From positions 248,001-312,000 of the forward strand of contig JOAA01000006.1 of the NCBI GenBank assembly GCA_000720375.1: a stretch of 64,000 bases of DNA. The letters run 5' to 3'. Below, piece after piece: positions 51,161-61,000 of this stretch; position 1 is the first letter of the stretch; every line of letters starts with the position of its first letter. The translations under genes and the position numbers were made by a program. The stretch comes from Rhodococcus rhodnii (GTDB lineage: Bacteria; Actinomycetota; Actinomycetes; Mycobacteriales; Pseudonocardiaceae). A model generated the notes under the pieces. That model saw nothing but the letters and a program-made list of their open reading frames with translations. It was not told the DNA's origin and ran no database searches.

Positions 51161-52351
51161 TCAGGCGGGAACAGTCGGCTTTTCCAGGCTGACCGCGTCG
51201 AACAGCAGCTGCGCGGCCACCGTTGTCCCATCGGCGCGAATCGTGTCTGCCACGGTCGTCGCTCGCGCACGGATCTCCGGGGCCAGAGCCGTGTCGAGCG
51301 CGGCCGACAAGGAGTCGATGGTCGGGACCGGACCGTCGACCGCCACACCGACACCCAGCTCGGCCACCCGGTCGGCGTGGTACGCCTGCTCCACCACGTT
51401 GTCCACTACGCGGCGCACCACGATCTGGGGGATGCCCGCCCGCATGGCCAGCAGCGTCGTGCCCGCGCTGTCGTGGTGGATGGCGGCGGCCACCCGGCCG
51501 AACAGCTCCTGAAGGTTCACTTCGCCGACCACGAAGCAGTCGGCCCCGTCGTCCGGCAGGACCAAATCGGCCCAGCCGCGGGAGAGAACGATCCGGCGGC
51601 CACTGGCACGGACCGCCTTGATGGCCATCTTCGCGGCGTCAGCGGTTGCCGGTCGGGACGAGCTGCCGAAACCCACGTACACCGGCGTCGACCCGGCAGC
51701 CAGAAACGCCTCCAGCTCCGCGGAAAGCGGCCGTTCGTCGGGCAGGATCCACGCACCGGTCTGCACAGTGCCGAGGTCCGTCGGCCGCAGCGGGGACAGC
51801 ACCGGGTCCGCCGCCAGCCAGGGCTGATCGGTGTAGCCGTAGTCGTAGAGGTGCTCCACCGGTGGCAGGCCGATCGAGGCCCGGTGGCTGTTGACCGCGT
51901 CACCGAAAAGCCTGTCGGCGCCCTGGTTGTACATGTCCCGCTCCGCCTGGCTTTGCTCCGACGGCAGATGGTCCGGAGACAGCACGGTGTAGCGGTACGG
52001 GATGCCCAGCTTCTCGGCCATCGACCGGACAGCGACCGCGGCGGGCAGCAAGCCGGTCGTCACCACCGCGTCACACCCCTCGATGGCCGCCGGGACCTTG
52101 TCGAACCATTCGGCGACCACCTCGGTCACGACTTCGGCCGCCCCCGGCGGCAGTTCTCCCGGCTCGCGTGCCCCTGCGCGCACCGCCCGACCGACCGGCA
52201 CCATCGGCACACCGACCTCGGCGCACCGCTCCACGTAGTCCGGCGGCAGGCACATCCGCGCGTCCGCACCGAGTTCCCGCAACCGTGCCGCCAATGCCAC
52301 CAACGGTTCGGTATCTCCGCGCGATCCACACCCCGTAATCAACACGCGCAT
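51161..52351 (-). CDS. gtfA: GtfA, dTDP-epivancosaminyltransferase acting on beta-hydroxytyrosine 6
   Basis: This 396-residue GT-B enzyme reads, as far as I can recall, as the chloroeremomycin GtfA whose structure was solved ([54 protein letters not shown]). It attaches epivancosamine directly to beta-hydroxytyrosine-6. The donor-site HHDS replaces HHGG/HHGS of the sister enzymes. ATG 52351 follows AGGGGATGCGAA. It is 44 nt downstream of the halogenase. Confidence 0.95.
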   Translation of the reverse strand: MRVLITGCGSRGDTEPLVALAARLRELGADARMCLPPDYVERCAEVGVPMVPVGRAVRAGAREPGELPPGAAEVVTEVVAEWFDKVPAAIEGCDAVVTTGLLPAAVAVRSMAEKLGIPYRYTVLSPDHLPSEQSQAERDMYNQGADRLFGDAVNSHRASIGLPPVEHLYDYGYTDQPWLAADPVLSPLRPTDLGTVQTGAWILPDERPLSAELEAFLAAGSTPVYVGFGSSSRPATADAAKMAIKAVRASGRRIVLSRGWADLVLPDDGADCFVVGEVNLQELFGRVAAAIHHDSAGTTLLAMRAGIPQIVVRRVVDNVVEQAYHADRVAELGVGVAVDGPVPTIDSLSAALDTALAPEIRARATTVADTIRADGTTVAAQLLFDAVSLEKPTVPA

Positions 52352-52395
52352 TTCGCATCCCCTATTTCGTAGATCCTCGACCACCGTGCGGAGGC

Positions 52396-53871
52396 TCATG
52401 CCGGATGGTGCGGCAGCCATTTCATTCCGTCGGGCGAGGTCACCAGGCCGCCGGGGAACAGCGGCAGCTCGGGTTCGGCGTCCTCGCCGAGCAGCGCCTT
52501 CATCTGGACCTGGCCCGCTTCCTGCATCGCCTGCTTGACCACCGTCGACTTGAACATCGGCACCATGTTGTCGCCGTCGCCGCTGGCCATCTGGTCCACG
52601 GCCGCGGCGAATTCGGCACTGCGCGCGGCGATCCGGTCAGCGGCCGTCAGCGCGGTCTCACCGGACGACACCCCACCGATCAGTTCGACGAACGACTCGA
52701 TATCGGTGCTCTGGTTCTGCGTGACCTTCTTGGCCTGCCAGAAATACGACTCCTCATTCACGTTCATCTGATAGAACGACACGAGGAACTCGTAGAACAC
52801 CCCGTACTCGCGGCGATACCGCATTTCGAACTCGTTCAGTGCGGTCTTCTCGTCCAGATCGCCCGCCAGGACGCTGTTGATTGACCGGGCCGCGAGCAGC
52901 GCGCTGTAGGTCGCCAGGTGCACACCGGACGAGAACACCGGGTCCACGAAGCACGCGGCGTCGCCGATCAGGATCATCCCCGGCCGCCAGTAGGTCTCCT
53001 GCTGGTAGGAGTAGTCCTTGCGGACGCGTAACTCCCCGTACTTGCCGGTCGTCACCCTGGTCGCGTTCGCGAGGTACTCCGAGATCAGCGGGCACTCGGC
53101 GATCAGGGCGTTGAGCGCCTTCTCCCGGTCACCCTGGATCTTCTCGGCGTCCTCCCGGCGCACCACCGCGCCGACGCTGGTCAGCGTGTCGCTCAGCGGG
53201 ATGTACCAGAACCAGCCGCTGTCGAAGGCAACGCTCAGGATGTTTCCCGAGACCGGCGCGGGCAGCCGCTTGCCACCCTCGAAGTAGCCGAACAGCGCGA
53301 GGCTGCGGAAGAACTCCGAGTAGTTCCGCGAACCGCCGACCTTGGAGTAGAGGCGGCTCTTGTTGCCCGACGCGTCGATCACGAAGCGCGCTGACACTTC
53401 ACGCTCGTTGCCATCGGCGTCGGTGTACCGCAGACCGGTGACCCGCTCACCGTCTTCCACCACATCGGTGACCGGGGACCCTTCCCGCACGACCACGCCC
53501 TTGCGCTTGGCGTTGTTCAGCAAGATCTCGTCGAACCGCGCCCGCTCGACCTGATAGGCGTGCGACGTCGAGCCCGCCATCTTGGCGGAGATACCGAAGT
53601 GGAACGTCCACGGCTCCGGACGCGCACCCCAGCGGAAAGTGCCGCCCCGCTTCACCGGGAACCCGGCATTGGCCAGCTCGTCCGTGATGCCGAGCATCCG
53701 GCACACCCCGTGCACCGTGGCAGGCAGCAGCGACTCACCGATCTGGTACCGGGGAAAGACCTCTTTCTCCAGCAACAGCACCCGATGCCCCTGCATCGCC
53801 ACCAAGGTGGCCACGGTCGAACCGGCAGGCCCGCCACCAGCAACAACCACATCGAAGTCTTCGACCGACAT
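52396..53871 (-). CDS. bhaA: FADH2-dependent halogenase chlorinating tyrosine residues
   Basis: This 491-residue flavin halogenase has the FAD motif VVAGGGPAGSTVA (residues 9-21), PRYQIGESLLP and GWFWYIPL, the halogenase WxWxIP element. It chlorinates Tyr2 and beta-OH-Tyr6 in the vancomycin family; a flavin reductase must come from elsewhere. It lies between oxyC and gtfA on the long minus-strand tailoring run. Confidence 0.95.
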   Translation of the reverse strand: MSVEDFDVVVAGGGPAGSTVATLVAMQGHRVLLLEKEVFPRYQIGESLLPATVHGVCRMLGITDELANAGFPVKRGGTFRWGARPEPWTFHFGISAKMAGSTSHAYQVERARFDEILLNNAKRKGVVVREGSPVTDVVEDGERVTGLRYTDADGNEREVSARFVIDASGNKSRLYSKVGGSRNYSEFFRSLALFGYFEGGKRLPAPVSGNILSVAFDSGWFWYIPLSDTLTSVGAVVRREDAEKIQGDREKALNALIAECPLISEYLANATRVTTGKYGELRVRKDYSYQQETYWRPGMILIGDAACFVDPVFSSGVHLATYSALLAARSINSVLAGDLDEKTALNEFEMRYRREYGVFYEFLVSFYQMNVNEESYFWQAKKVTQNQSTDIESFVELIGGVSSGETALTAADRIAARSAEFAAAVDQMASGDGDNMVPMFKSTVVKQAMQEAGQVQMKALLGEDAEPELPLFPGGLVTSPDGMKWLPHHPA

Positions 53872-53932
53872 CTCCCACCATTCCTCTATCGACTGTCAAA
53901 TTGCTGAAGCTGGTCTTCCAGTCCGGATTGCG

Positions 53933-55273
53933 CTACCAGGTGACTGGAACCTGATCAGGGCAGTCGACGAACGCACTGCGGTACTTCACTTCCGCGATCG
54001 GCACTGCCAGCCGCAGCCCGGGAAATCGCTGCCACAGGGTCTGATAAGCCATCCGCAGCATCGACCGGGCCAGCGCCGCGCCCACGCAGTAATGGATGCC
54101 GTGCCCGAATCCGACGTCCGACACCGCGGCGCGATTCGCGTCGAGAACGTTGGGATTCGGCGTCAGCGCTTCATCTCGGTTGGCCATGAGAACCGAGCAC
54201 AGGACGTAATCACCTGCCTTGATCAACTGTCCGTCGATGACGACGTCCTTGATGGCGAGGCGTGGATTCGGCGCCTGCACCGGGGACAGATAACGCACCA
54301 GCTCGTTGACGACGCGGTCGGCCTTCTCGGGGCCGGCGAAAAGCAACTGGATCTGGTCAGGATTCTCCAGCAGGGCGAGCACTCCGAAGCCGATCATCCC
54401 CGCGACGGTCTCGACACCGCCGAGGATCAGCGCCGTGCACAGGCCCTTCAGTTCCTCGTCGGTGACGTTGTCACCGTGCTCTCGCACGATCATGCCGAGA
54501 AACCCCTCGTCGGGGTCCTTGCGCTGCCGGGAGATGAGGTTGTCCAGGTACCGGTTGAACGCCGCGCTGTCGGCCGCCCGTGCCTTGAGTCCCCGGCTCA
54601 GATCGGTGTTCCGCCTGATCCTCCGGACGAACTCACGCTGGTCATCGCGCGGAATGCCGAGCAGTTCACACAGGGCGAGAGCGCCGACCGGGTCGGCGAA
54701 CAACCCTTGGAGATCCGCGGGCGGCCCCTCGGCCTCCACCATGTCGAGGCGATCATCGATGAGGCCCTGAATCGCGGGCTCCATCCGGCGAATCCGCCGC
54801 ACCGTGAACTCCGGCGTCAGCATCTTTCGCAGGCGAGTGTGCTCAGGCGGATCGTAAGTCGATATCTGTCCGACGAACTGGGCCTCTACGTGTGCGTCAG
54901 ATTTCGCATGGGTGAATTGCGGCCGCGTCGTGAAATTCTCGTGATCACCCAATATCTTGCGCACGACGTCGTAGCCATGGGCCTGCCAGACATAGTCCCT
55001 GCCCAGCTGAGTGGATGAATCCCCAACTAGCCGGACCAGCGGGCCATGCGCCCTGAGGTCGAAATTCTCCTCATGCGGATCGCAGCCCGTCCGCATCTGA
55101 AAGTTCGCAGGCTCCTGTAAGAGCGGCGCCACCTGCTCCATGCCGTGCTGATCTATGCCGTGCTGATCAATACTGTGCTGATCTATGCCGTGCTGATCTA
55201 TGCCGTGCTGATCTATGCCGTGCTGATCTATGCCGTGCTGATCTATGCCGTGCTGATCTATGCCGTGCGCCAT
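53933..55273 (-). CDS. oxyC: OxyC, cytochrome P450 (AB biaryl crosslink), with an expanded N-terminal repeat
   Basis: This 446-residue P450 has a LGGVETVAGMIGF I-helix, VNELVR (ExxR) and FGHGIHYCVGAALAR heme loop. OxyC forms the C-C bond between Hpg5 and Dpg7. The normal protein begins at about the MEQVAPLL stretch and is about 406 residues. Here eight copies of GIDQH (one SIDQH) precede it, adding about 40 residues. ATG 55273 is used, with AAGGAG 12 nt upstream; TTG 55285 is too close to that site. The core motifs are intact, so it should work if the tail is tolerated. Confidence 0.93.
   Translation of the reverse strand: MAHGIDQHGIDQHGIDQHGIDQHGIDQHGIDQHSIDQHGIDQHGMEQVAPLLQEPANFQMRTGCDPHEENFDLRAHGPLVRLVGDSSTQLGRDYVWQAHGYDVVRKILGDHENFTTRPQFTHAKSDAHVEAQFVGQISTYDPPEHTRLRKMLTPEFTVRRIRRMEPAIQGLIDDRLDMVEAEGPPADLQGLFADPVGALALCELLGIPRDDQREFVRRIRRNTDLSRGLKARAADSAAFNRYLDNLISRQRKDPDEGFLGMIVREHGDNVTDEELKGLCTALILGGVETVAGMIGFGVLALLENPDQIQLLFAGPEKADRVVNELVRYLSPVQAPNPRLAIKDVVIDGQLIKAGDYVLCSVLMANRDEALTPNPNVLDANRAAVSDVGFGHGIHYCVGAALARSMLRMAYQTLWQRFPGLRLAVPIAEVKYRSAFVDCPDQVPVTW
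55146..55265. repeat. 15-bp tandem repeat x8 inside oxyC
   Basis: Eight 15-bp units (TGCTGATCTATGCCG and one AATACTG variant) stand head to tail at starts 55146, 55161 and so on to 55251. Because 15 is divisible by 3, the frame is kept and each unit encodes five residues. High identity between units implies recent slippage. Confidence 0.97.
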
Positions 55274-55323
55274 ACCGAGTGGCAACTCCTTCGCTTACCG
55301 GGTCCAGCGGCTGACACGGCCGA

Positions 55324-56544
55324 TCACCACGCGACCAGCAGACTGGTCACTCCATACGCGGGGGTGGTCAACCGGAAGTTGGTTTCCTTGGCGGGATCCG
55401 CGAGCCGCAGCGTGGGAAAGCGCTGCCACAGGGCGGTATAGACCGTTCGCAGCTCGAGGCGGGACAGCGCGGCTCCCAAGCAATGGTGCACGCCATGCCC
55501 GAACGCGACATGCGGGACGGGCTCGCGGGTGACATCGAGGCGGTTCGGATCCGGTACCAAGGCAGGATCACGGTTTGCCGCCGGGAGAGAGCAGATGACG
55601 CTCTCCCCCTTCTTGATCATCTGGCTCGCGACGATGACGTCCTGCATGGCGATTCGGGGAGTCGGGGCATACGGGACCGTCAGGTACCGGATCAGTTCGT
55701 CGACCGCCCGTTGCGCCGACTGCTCGTCACCCTGGAACGCGGCGATCTGCTCGGGGTGGCGCAGCAGCGCCAGCACGCCGAGCCCGATCATGCCGGAGAT
55801 GTTGTCGTCGCCCGCCAGCATCACCTGAACGCAGAAGCCCCGCAGCTCCTCATCGGTGGCTTCGTCGCCGTATTCGGCGATGACGGCGCCGATCAGCCCC
55901 TCGCCCGGGTCCTTGCGTTCCCTGGCGATCATGGCCAACAGGTAGCGGGAGAACGCCTCGCCTGCCGCCGCCCGCCTCTTCTGGCTTCGCGAGGCGTCGA
56001 GATGTCCGTGACACAACTGCATGAACATGGCCCGGTCGTCCCGGGGCACCCCGATCAGCTCGCACAGCACGGCCCCAGGCACCTCGTCGGCGACGAACTC
56101 GATCAGATCCGCCGGGGATCCCGCCTGCTCCATGGCATCGAGCCGATCCGCGACGATCTGTTCGATGTACGGCTGCATCCGCTGCATCTTGCGCAGCGTG
56201 AATCCGGGGGTCAGCTTCTGCCGCAGCCGGGTGTGCTCGGGCGGGTCGTAGTCCATCAGGTTGCCGACCAGCTCACGCGGCCGGAAGATACCCGTCCCGC
56301 CGATCTCGTCGCGCTGGTGCCAGCGGCGCCGTGTGCTGAAGCTCTTGTGATCGCCCATCACCTGCCGTACGGCACCGTGCGTTGTCGCCATCCAGCTGGT
56401 CTCGGCGTCCGCTCCGGATCCGACGGTGACCCTCGTCAGCGCTCCGGCGGCAAGCAGTTCGTCCGCCGGATCCAAGTCCTGCCTGCGAATGTGCAGCGGG
56501 CGCGGGTCATCGTCACCCGACTGGGAAAGCTCCTGTGCTACCAA
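55324..56544 (-). CDS. oxyB: OxyB, cytochrome P450 (first C-O-D crosslink)
   Basis: This 406-residue P450 reads very close to vancomycin OxyB (DPRPLHIRRQDLDPADELL, LAGDDNISGMIGLGVLALL, VDELIR, FGHGVHHCLGAALSR). It closes the ether ring between residues 4 and 6 while the peptide is bound to the X domain of the last NRPS. It lies between oxyA and oxyC with short gaps. Confidence 0.95.
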   Translation of the reverse strand: MVAQELSQSGDDDPRPLHIRRQDLDPADELLAAGALTRVTVGSGADAETSWMATTHGAVRQVMGDHKSFSTRRRWHQRDEIGGTGIFRPRELVGNLMDYDPPEHTRLRQKLTPGFTLRKMQRMQPYIEQIVADRLDAMEQAGSPADLIEFVADEVPGAVLCELIGVPRDDRAMFMQLCHGHLDASRSQKRRAAAGEAFSRYLLAMIARERKDPGEGLIGAVIAEYGDEATDEELRGFCVQVMLAGDDNISGMIGLGVLALLRHPEQIAAFQGDEQSAQRAVDELIRYLTVPYAPTPRIAMQDVIVASQMIKKGESVICSLPAANRDPALVPDPNRLDVTREPVPHVAFGHGVHHCLGAALSRLELRTVYTALWQRFPTLRLADPAKETNFRLTTPAYGVTSLLVAW

Positions 56545-56563
56545 CGGTTTCTCCTAGCTCCGG

Positions 56564-57739
56564 CTACCAGTCGAGCAGCAGGACTTCGACGTCGAACGGC
56601 GGCGGGCCCAACTTGATCTCACGGCCCGGTTCGGCCAGCCGCAGCGTGGGAAAGCGGCGCGTCAGAGCCGTGATCGCGGTCCGGAACACCATCTCGGCCA
56701 ACGGACGGCCAAGGCAGTGATGGATGCCGTGCCCGAACGTGACGTGCGCGGGCCTTTCCCGGGTGATGTCGAACTGGTCCTCAGGGGCGGGGAAGTTCCG
56801 GCGGTTCGCAGCCAGCAAAGAGCAGGTGACGGCATCGCCGGCCTTGACGAGCTGATCACCGATGTACACGTCCTCCAGCGCGATGCGCGGAGTGGTCTTC
56901 TCGTCGCTGGTGAGGTATCGGGCCACCTCGTTGAGCCAGTCCGGGATGGTGTCCGGCTTGTCCCGCAGCACAGCGAACTGCTCGGGATGCTCGGCGATCA
57001 GCCACGCGCCCGCCGCGAGGAAACGAGCCACCTGATCCCCAGCCGCGCCAATGATGAATGCGGCCACCCCAAGCAGCTCCGCGTCGGTGATCGCGTCGCC
57101 GTGTTCGCGCACCACGGCGCCGAACATGTTGTCACCGGGATCGCGGCGCGCTTGAGCCGCGACCTGGCTCATGTACGTCCAGAACTTGTTTCCCGCCGCC
57201 ACGCGCCGTTTGCCCGTCCGTTCGGACCGGCTGGCGAGCAGCGCGCGCGACAAGTCCGCCTGATCATCACGGGGAATGCCGATGAAGTCGCAAGTCACCG
57301 TCGTCGCGATGGGCCACGCGAACCGGGGCACGAAGTCCACCGGGCCACCGGTGGCCTCGATGTCGTCAAGGGTGGCCTCGACGATCAGCTCGATCCGCGG
57401 GCGGAACCCCTGCATCCGCCGGACAGTGAACGCGGATGTCAGCATTCGGCGCAGGCGCGTGTGCTCCGGCGGGTCGTACTGATTGAGGAAGCCCGGCCAG
57501 ATGCGGCCGGCCACGGTCCCGCCGTAAAGCAGCTTGGCGCTGAACTTGTCCGAGCCGAGAACCTGCCGGATCTCGTCGTACCCGGTGGCAAGCCACCCGG
57601 TCCGCCCTTCGGCGGGATCATCGGCCTCCAAAATGGACATGGGGCCCTCGGCCATCAGGGAACGCAGCTCCGGTCCCGGATCGAATTGCTCTCTCCGGTG
57701 TATCTCGGTGCCCCGGACGGCGTTGTTCTCCGCGAACAC
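56564..57739 (-). CDS. oxyA: OxyA, cytochrome P450 (D-O-E crosslink)
   Basis: This 391-residue P450 reads as OxyA (RTGWLATGYDEIRQVLGSDKFSAKLLYGG; GAAGDQVARFLAAG; LNEVARYL; FGHGIHHCLGRPLAE). It forms the ether between residues 2 and 4. The I-helix lacks the usual acid-alcohol pair, a known trait of this enzyme group. It starts a P450 run; the 121-nt leader carries a hairpin and a StrR/Bbr-type site. Confidence 0.95.
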   Translation of the reverse strand: MFAENNAVRGTEIHRREQFDPGPELRSLMAEGPMSILEADDPAEGRTGWLATGYDEIRQVLGSDKFSAKLLYGGTVAGRIWPGFLNQYDPPEHTRLRRMLTSAFTVRRMQGFRPRIELIVEATLDDIEATGGPVDFVPRFAWPIATTVTCDFIGIPRDDQADLSRALLASRSERTGKRRVAAGNKFWTYMSQVAAQARRDPGDNMFGAVVREHGDAITDAELLGVAAFIIGAAGDQVARFLAAGAWLIAEHPEQFAVLRDKPDTIPDWLNEVARYLTSDEKTTPRIALEDVYIGDQLVKAGDAVTCSLLAANRRNFPAPEDQFDITRERPAHVTFGHGIHHCLGRPLAEMVFRTAITALTRRFPTLRLAEPGREIKLGPPPFDVEVLLLDW

Positions 57740-57799
57740 TGCACAAGGTCCTTTCGCCTCATCCAGCCGATGAACTCAAGCGAAACGGATGTTCCAGGC

Positions 57800-57830
57800 C
57801 GGTCGGACGAGCGTCGAGCTCGTCCAACCG
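57800..57830. promoter_or_regulatory. Hairpin in the mbtH-oxyA gap
   Basis: GGACGAGC (57805-57812) and GCTCGTCC (57818-57825) pair around GTCGA; after one mismatch CGGT and ACCG extend the stem. It overlaps the right half of the Bbr-like site at 57822-57850, so it may be a terminator after mbtH or part of the activator region for oxyA. Confidence 0.45.
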
Positions 57831-57850
57831 TCCGCGTTGAGCGGCTGGAC
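57822..57850 (-). promoter_or_regulatory. StrR/Bbr-type activator site upstream of oxyA
   Basis: Read on the minus strand this is GTCCAG, exactly 17 nt, TTGGAC. It is a perfect fit to the consensus GTCCAR-N17-TTGGAC that I recall for Bbr, the StrR-like balhimycin regulator, which is also reported to bind before oxyA. It lies 83 nt upstream of the oxyA start. The regulator gene is outside the window. Confidence 0.7.
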
Positions 57851-57860
57851 ACCTGCTCCC

Positions 57861-58070
57861 TCAGACGCCCGCTTCCTGGATGAGGCTCTTCGGCCGCAGG
57901 TCCGTCCAGTTCTCCTCGACATAGGCGAGGCACTCCTGACGGGTGGCTTCGCCGTACACGCGGGTCCAGCCGGCAGGCACCTCGGCGAAGGTCGGCCAGA
58001 GGGAGTGCTGGCCCTCGTCGTTGACCAGCACGAAAAAGGAACCGTCCTCGTTGTCGAACGGGTTCGTCAT
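57861..58070 (-). CDS. MbtH-like NRPS chaperone
   Basis: This 69-residue MbtH-family protein ([38 protein letters not shown]) carries the conserved tryptophans that clamp adenylation domains. It is needed for soluble, active A domains of the tyrosine-activating NRPSs. Its start overlaps the NRPS stop by 4 nt. Confidence 0.97.
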   Translation of the reverse strand: MTNPFDNEDGSFFVLVNDEGQHSLWPTFAEVPAGWTRVYGEATRQECLAYVEENWTDLRPKSLIQEAGV

Positions 58071-61000
58071 CGTTGTGTCCTTTCAGCATCCGGCCGGGAC
58101 CGGAGTTTCTCGGCGACGATGGCTCCAATCTGGCCCAGCGCCGCGGGTTGCACCATGTCGTAGTGGTTGGACGCGATCTCGTGAGCCTCGATGGCCCCGC
58201 TGGTGAAGTCCTTCCAGCTGTCTTTCGCCACCGGGACGGGCAGATGCCCTGGACGGTCCACAGTGGCCACAAAGAGCAGAATGTCGCCGGCGAACGGCGT
58301 GGAGACGTGGCGTGGCCCGACATCCCAGAGGTTGCGCATGACCGCCTCAAGGCGCGACCGGGCCGCTGCCCCCTTGACCAGTTGCCCCGCGAGCTCCAAG
58401 TCCTGCTGGTTGCGCCTTTCGAGGGCCTCTTCCTCGCTCGCGGCGCCGGTCGTCTTGCGTCCCATGTAGACGGGATACGCGTCGAGCAGAGCGAGCAGGC
58501 CGACCTGTTCCCCTTCCGCCTCAAGCAATTTGGCCATCGCCTGCGCGATCCTGCCGCCGAGGGACCAGCCGAGGAGGTGGTACGGCCCGGTCGGCTGCAC
58601 GGCGCGGATCTGCTCGAGGTAGTCGGCCGCCATCTCGTCGACGCTGCCCGGCAAAGGTTCGGTACGGGCCAAGCCGCGTGCCTGCACGCCGTAGACCGGT
58701 TGATTCGGCGGGAGATACCGCAGCAACGGCTCGTAGTTCCAACTCAGGCCACCGCTCGCGTGGACACAGAACAGTGGCGGGCGGTCACCGCCGACTCGCA
58801 GCGGCAGCAGGATCTCGAAGTCACCCGTCTTCACCGAGGCGCTTGATCGCCGCCGCTCGCCCACGACGACCAAAGCCTTGGTGTGGGACTTACGAGCAAG
58901 CAGGCCCGTGTGCATCATCTGGTGCCCGGGAGTCCCAAATGGACACGGCATGGTCGGCAGACCGGCCGTTCCCGCGTCCACTGCCGGACCGGTGACGTAA
59001 AGATCGCCGACCGCCCCGGGAGCCACGGGGCGCAGCTGCTCGTCGAGCAGGAGCGCACCAAGCGGGCCGTCCTGCGCCAGGTCGGCGACCACCGCGGGTA
59101 CGGCCCCGGACCACCGCGCCGGTGCGATGGCCGGACGGCCGCGTTCGAAGTCGTCCAGGAAGATGTCCAGGTCGCTGATCCGCCGCTGGGGATCCTCAGC
59201 CACCTGTTCAAGGACTCGGACCAGCCGGCGGGCCACCGACTCGGCTGTGGCCTCATCGAACAGGTCGGTGGCGTAGTGCAGCGCACCCTCGATGCCGCCC
59301 GAGTTGTCGTCGTCATCGAAGCGCTCGGTGAGCTTGACCGCGAGATCCAGCTCCATGGCCTCGGTCCCGCCGGGTTCGACGCTGGTGCGCAGGGCGGGCA
59401 GTTCCGCCGCGTCCCACCCGTCGATGTCCTCCTCGTCCACCTGCAGTCCCACCTGGAACACCGGGTGGCGGGACAGCGAGGCCGGCAGGTCCAGCAGCTC
59501 GACGATCCTCTCGAAGGGCACGTCCAGGTGCTCGCCCGCGGCCTGGGCAGCCTCCTGCACCCTGGTGACGACCTCAAGGAAGGTCGGGTCGCCCGAGACG
59601 TCCGTGCGCAGGGCGAGCGGCCGGGTGAACGGCCCGATCATCGGCTCGAGATCGAAGAGCTCCTCGTCCCGCGGCAGCGTCGTGCCGATCACCACGTCGT
59701 GGCCGGCTCCGAACTTGGCCAGCAGCATGGCGAGCGCGGCGTGCACCATCTGGAGCGTGTCCGCGCCTACCGGCTCTGCCACTGCCGTCAACCGGGCGTG
59801 CGGATCGGCGTCCAGCCGCAGCGCGACCGTGCCCGCCCGCCGCGACGGGACAGCCGAGCGCGGGCGGTCGAACGGGAGCACCGTCTCCCCGTCGATACCG
59901 GCGAGGTTGTCCCGCCAGAAGACGATCTGCTCGTTGATCAGGCTGTCCAGCTCTTGCTCATCCTCGAGAAGCCGGTGCTCCCAGATCGCGAAGTCGGCGA
60001 ACTGCAGGGCGAGTGGCGCACGCTCAGGGACCCGGCCTTCACGCCGCGCGCCGTACGCGGCCGCCAGGTCACGGAAGAACACGTCCATCGAGTCGTCGTC
60101 AGCGAGGATCCGGTGGATCTTCACCTGCAGCACGTGGTCCTTTTCCGAGAGCTGGAAAAGGTCACATCGCCACGGCACCTCCTGGGTGAGGTCGAACACC
60201 GACTCACGCCGCTCGGCGAGCAACCCGGGGAGGTCCTCCTCGGTGGCCGGGACGGGAGTCAGCTCGATTGCCAAGGCGTCGTGGACGTGCTGGTGAACGC
60301 TCTGCGCGTCACCCGGGAAGGTCGTGCGGAGGATCTCGTGGCGGGCCGCGACATCGCCGATCGCCGCCGCCAGCGCGGGCACGTTCAACTTGCCGCCCAA
60401 GCGCAGCGTGATCGAGACGTGCTGGTCGGCAGTGTCCTCGCCGGGACGCGCCAGCAGCCAGGCACGCAGCTGCCGGGCGGTGAGGGGCACCCGGTCCGGC
60501 CGCTGGGCGGCTTCCAGTGCGGGGCGTGACTTCGCGGCAAGTGCCCTGGCCAGACCCGCGGGTGTGGGCGAGGAGAACAGCTGCCGGATGGGCAGATCCG
60601 CGCCGAGTTCCTCACGGATCCGCGCGATCAGCCGCATGGCCAGCGCCGAACTGCCGCCGAGGTCGTTGAAGGTGTCGTCGACGCCCACCTGGTCGACGCT
60701 GAGGATCTCGCCGAACAGCGCGCACAGCACCTTCTCGGTCTCGTTCTCAGGCGCTTTCTCCGACGAGCGTCCGGCGAGGTCCGGGGCGGGCAGGGCCCGG
60801 CGATCCACCTTGCCGTTGGGTGTGACAGGCAGGCCGGGCAGGGCGACGACCGCGATCGGAACCATGTAGTCGGGCAGGACCTGGGCCATTTGCCTGCGGA
60901 TCTCGGCTGGGCCCGCGTCGCTGCCGTCGGACACGAAGTAGCCGACCAGGCGCTTCTCACCGGGCTGGTCCTCCCGCGCCATGACGACCGCCTCGACCAC

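Noticed and set aside
55146..55265. CRISPR-like array
   Set aside because: Units are contiguous 15-mers without spacers and keep the oxyC reading frame.
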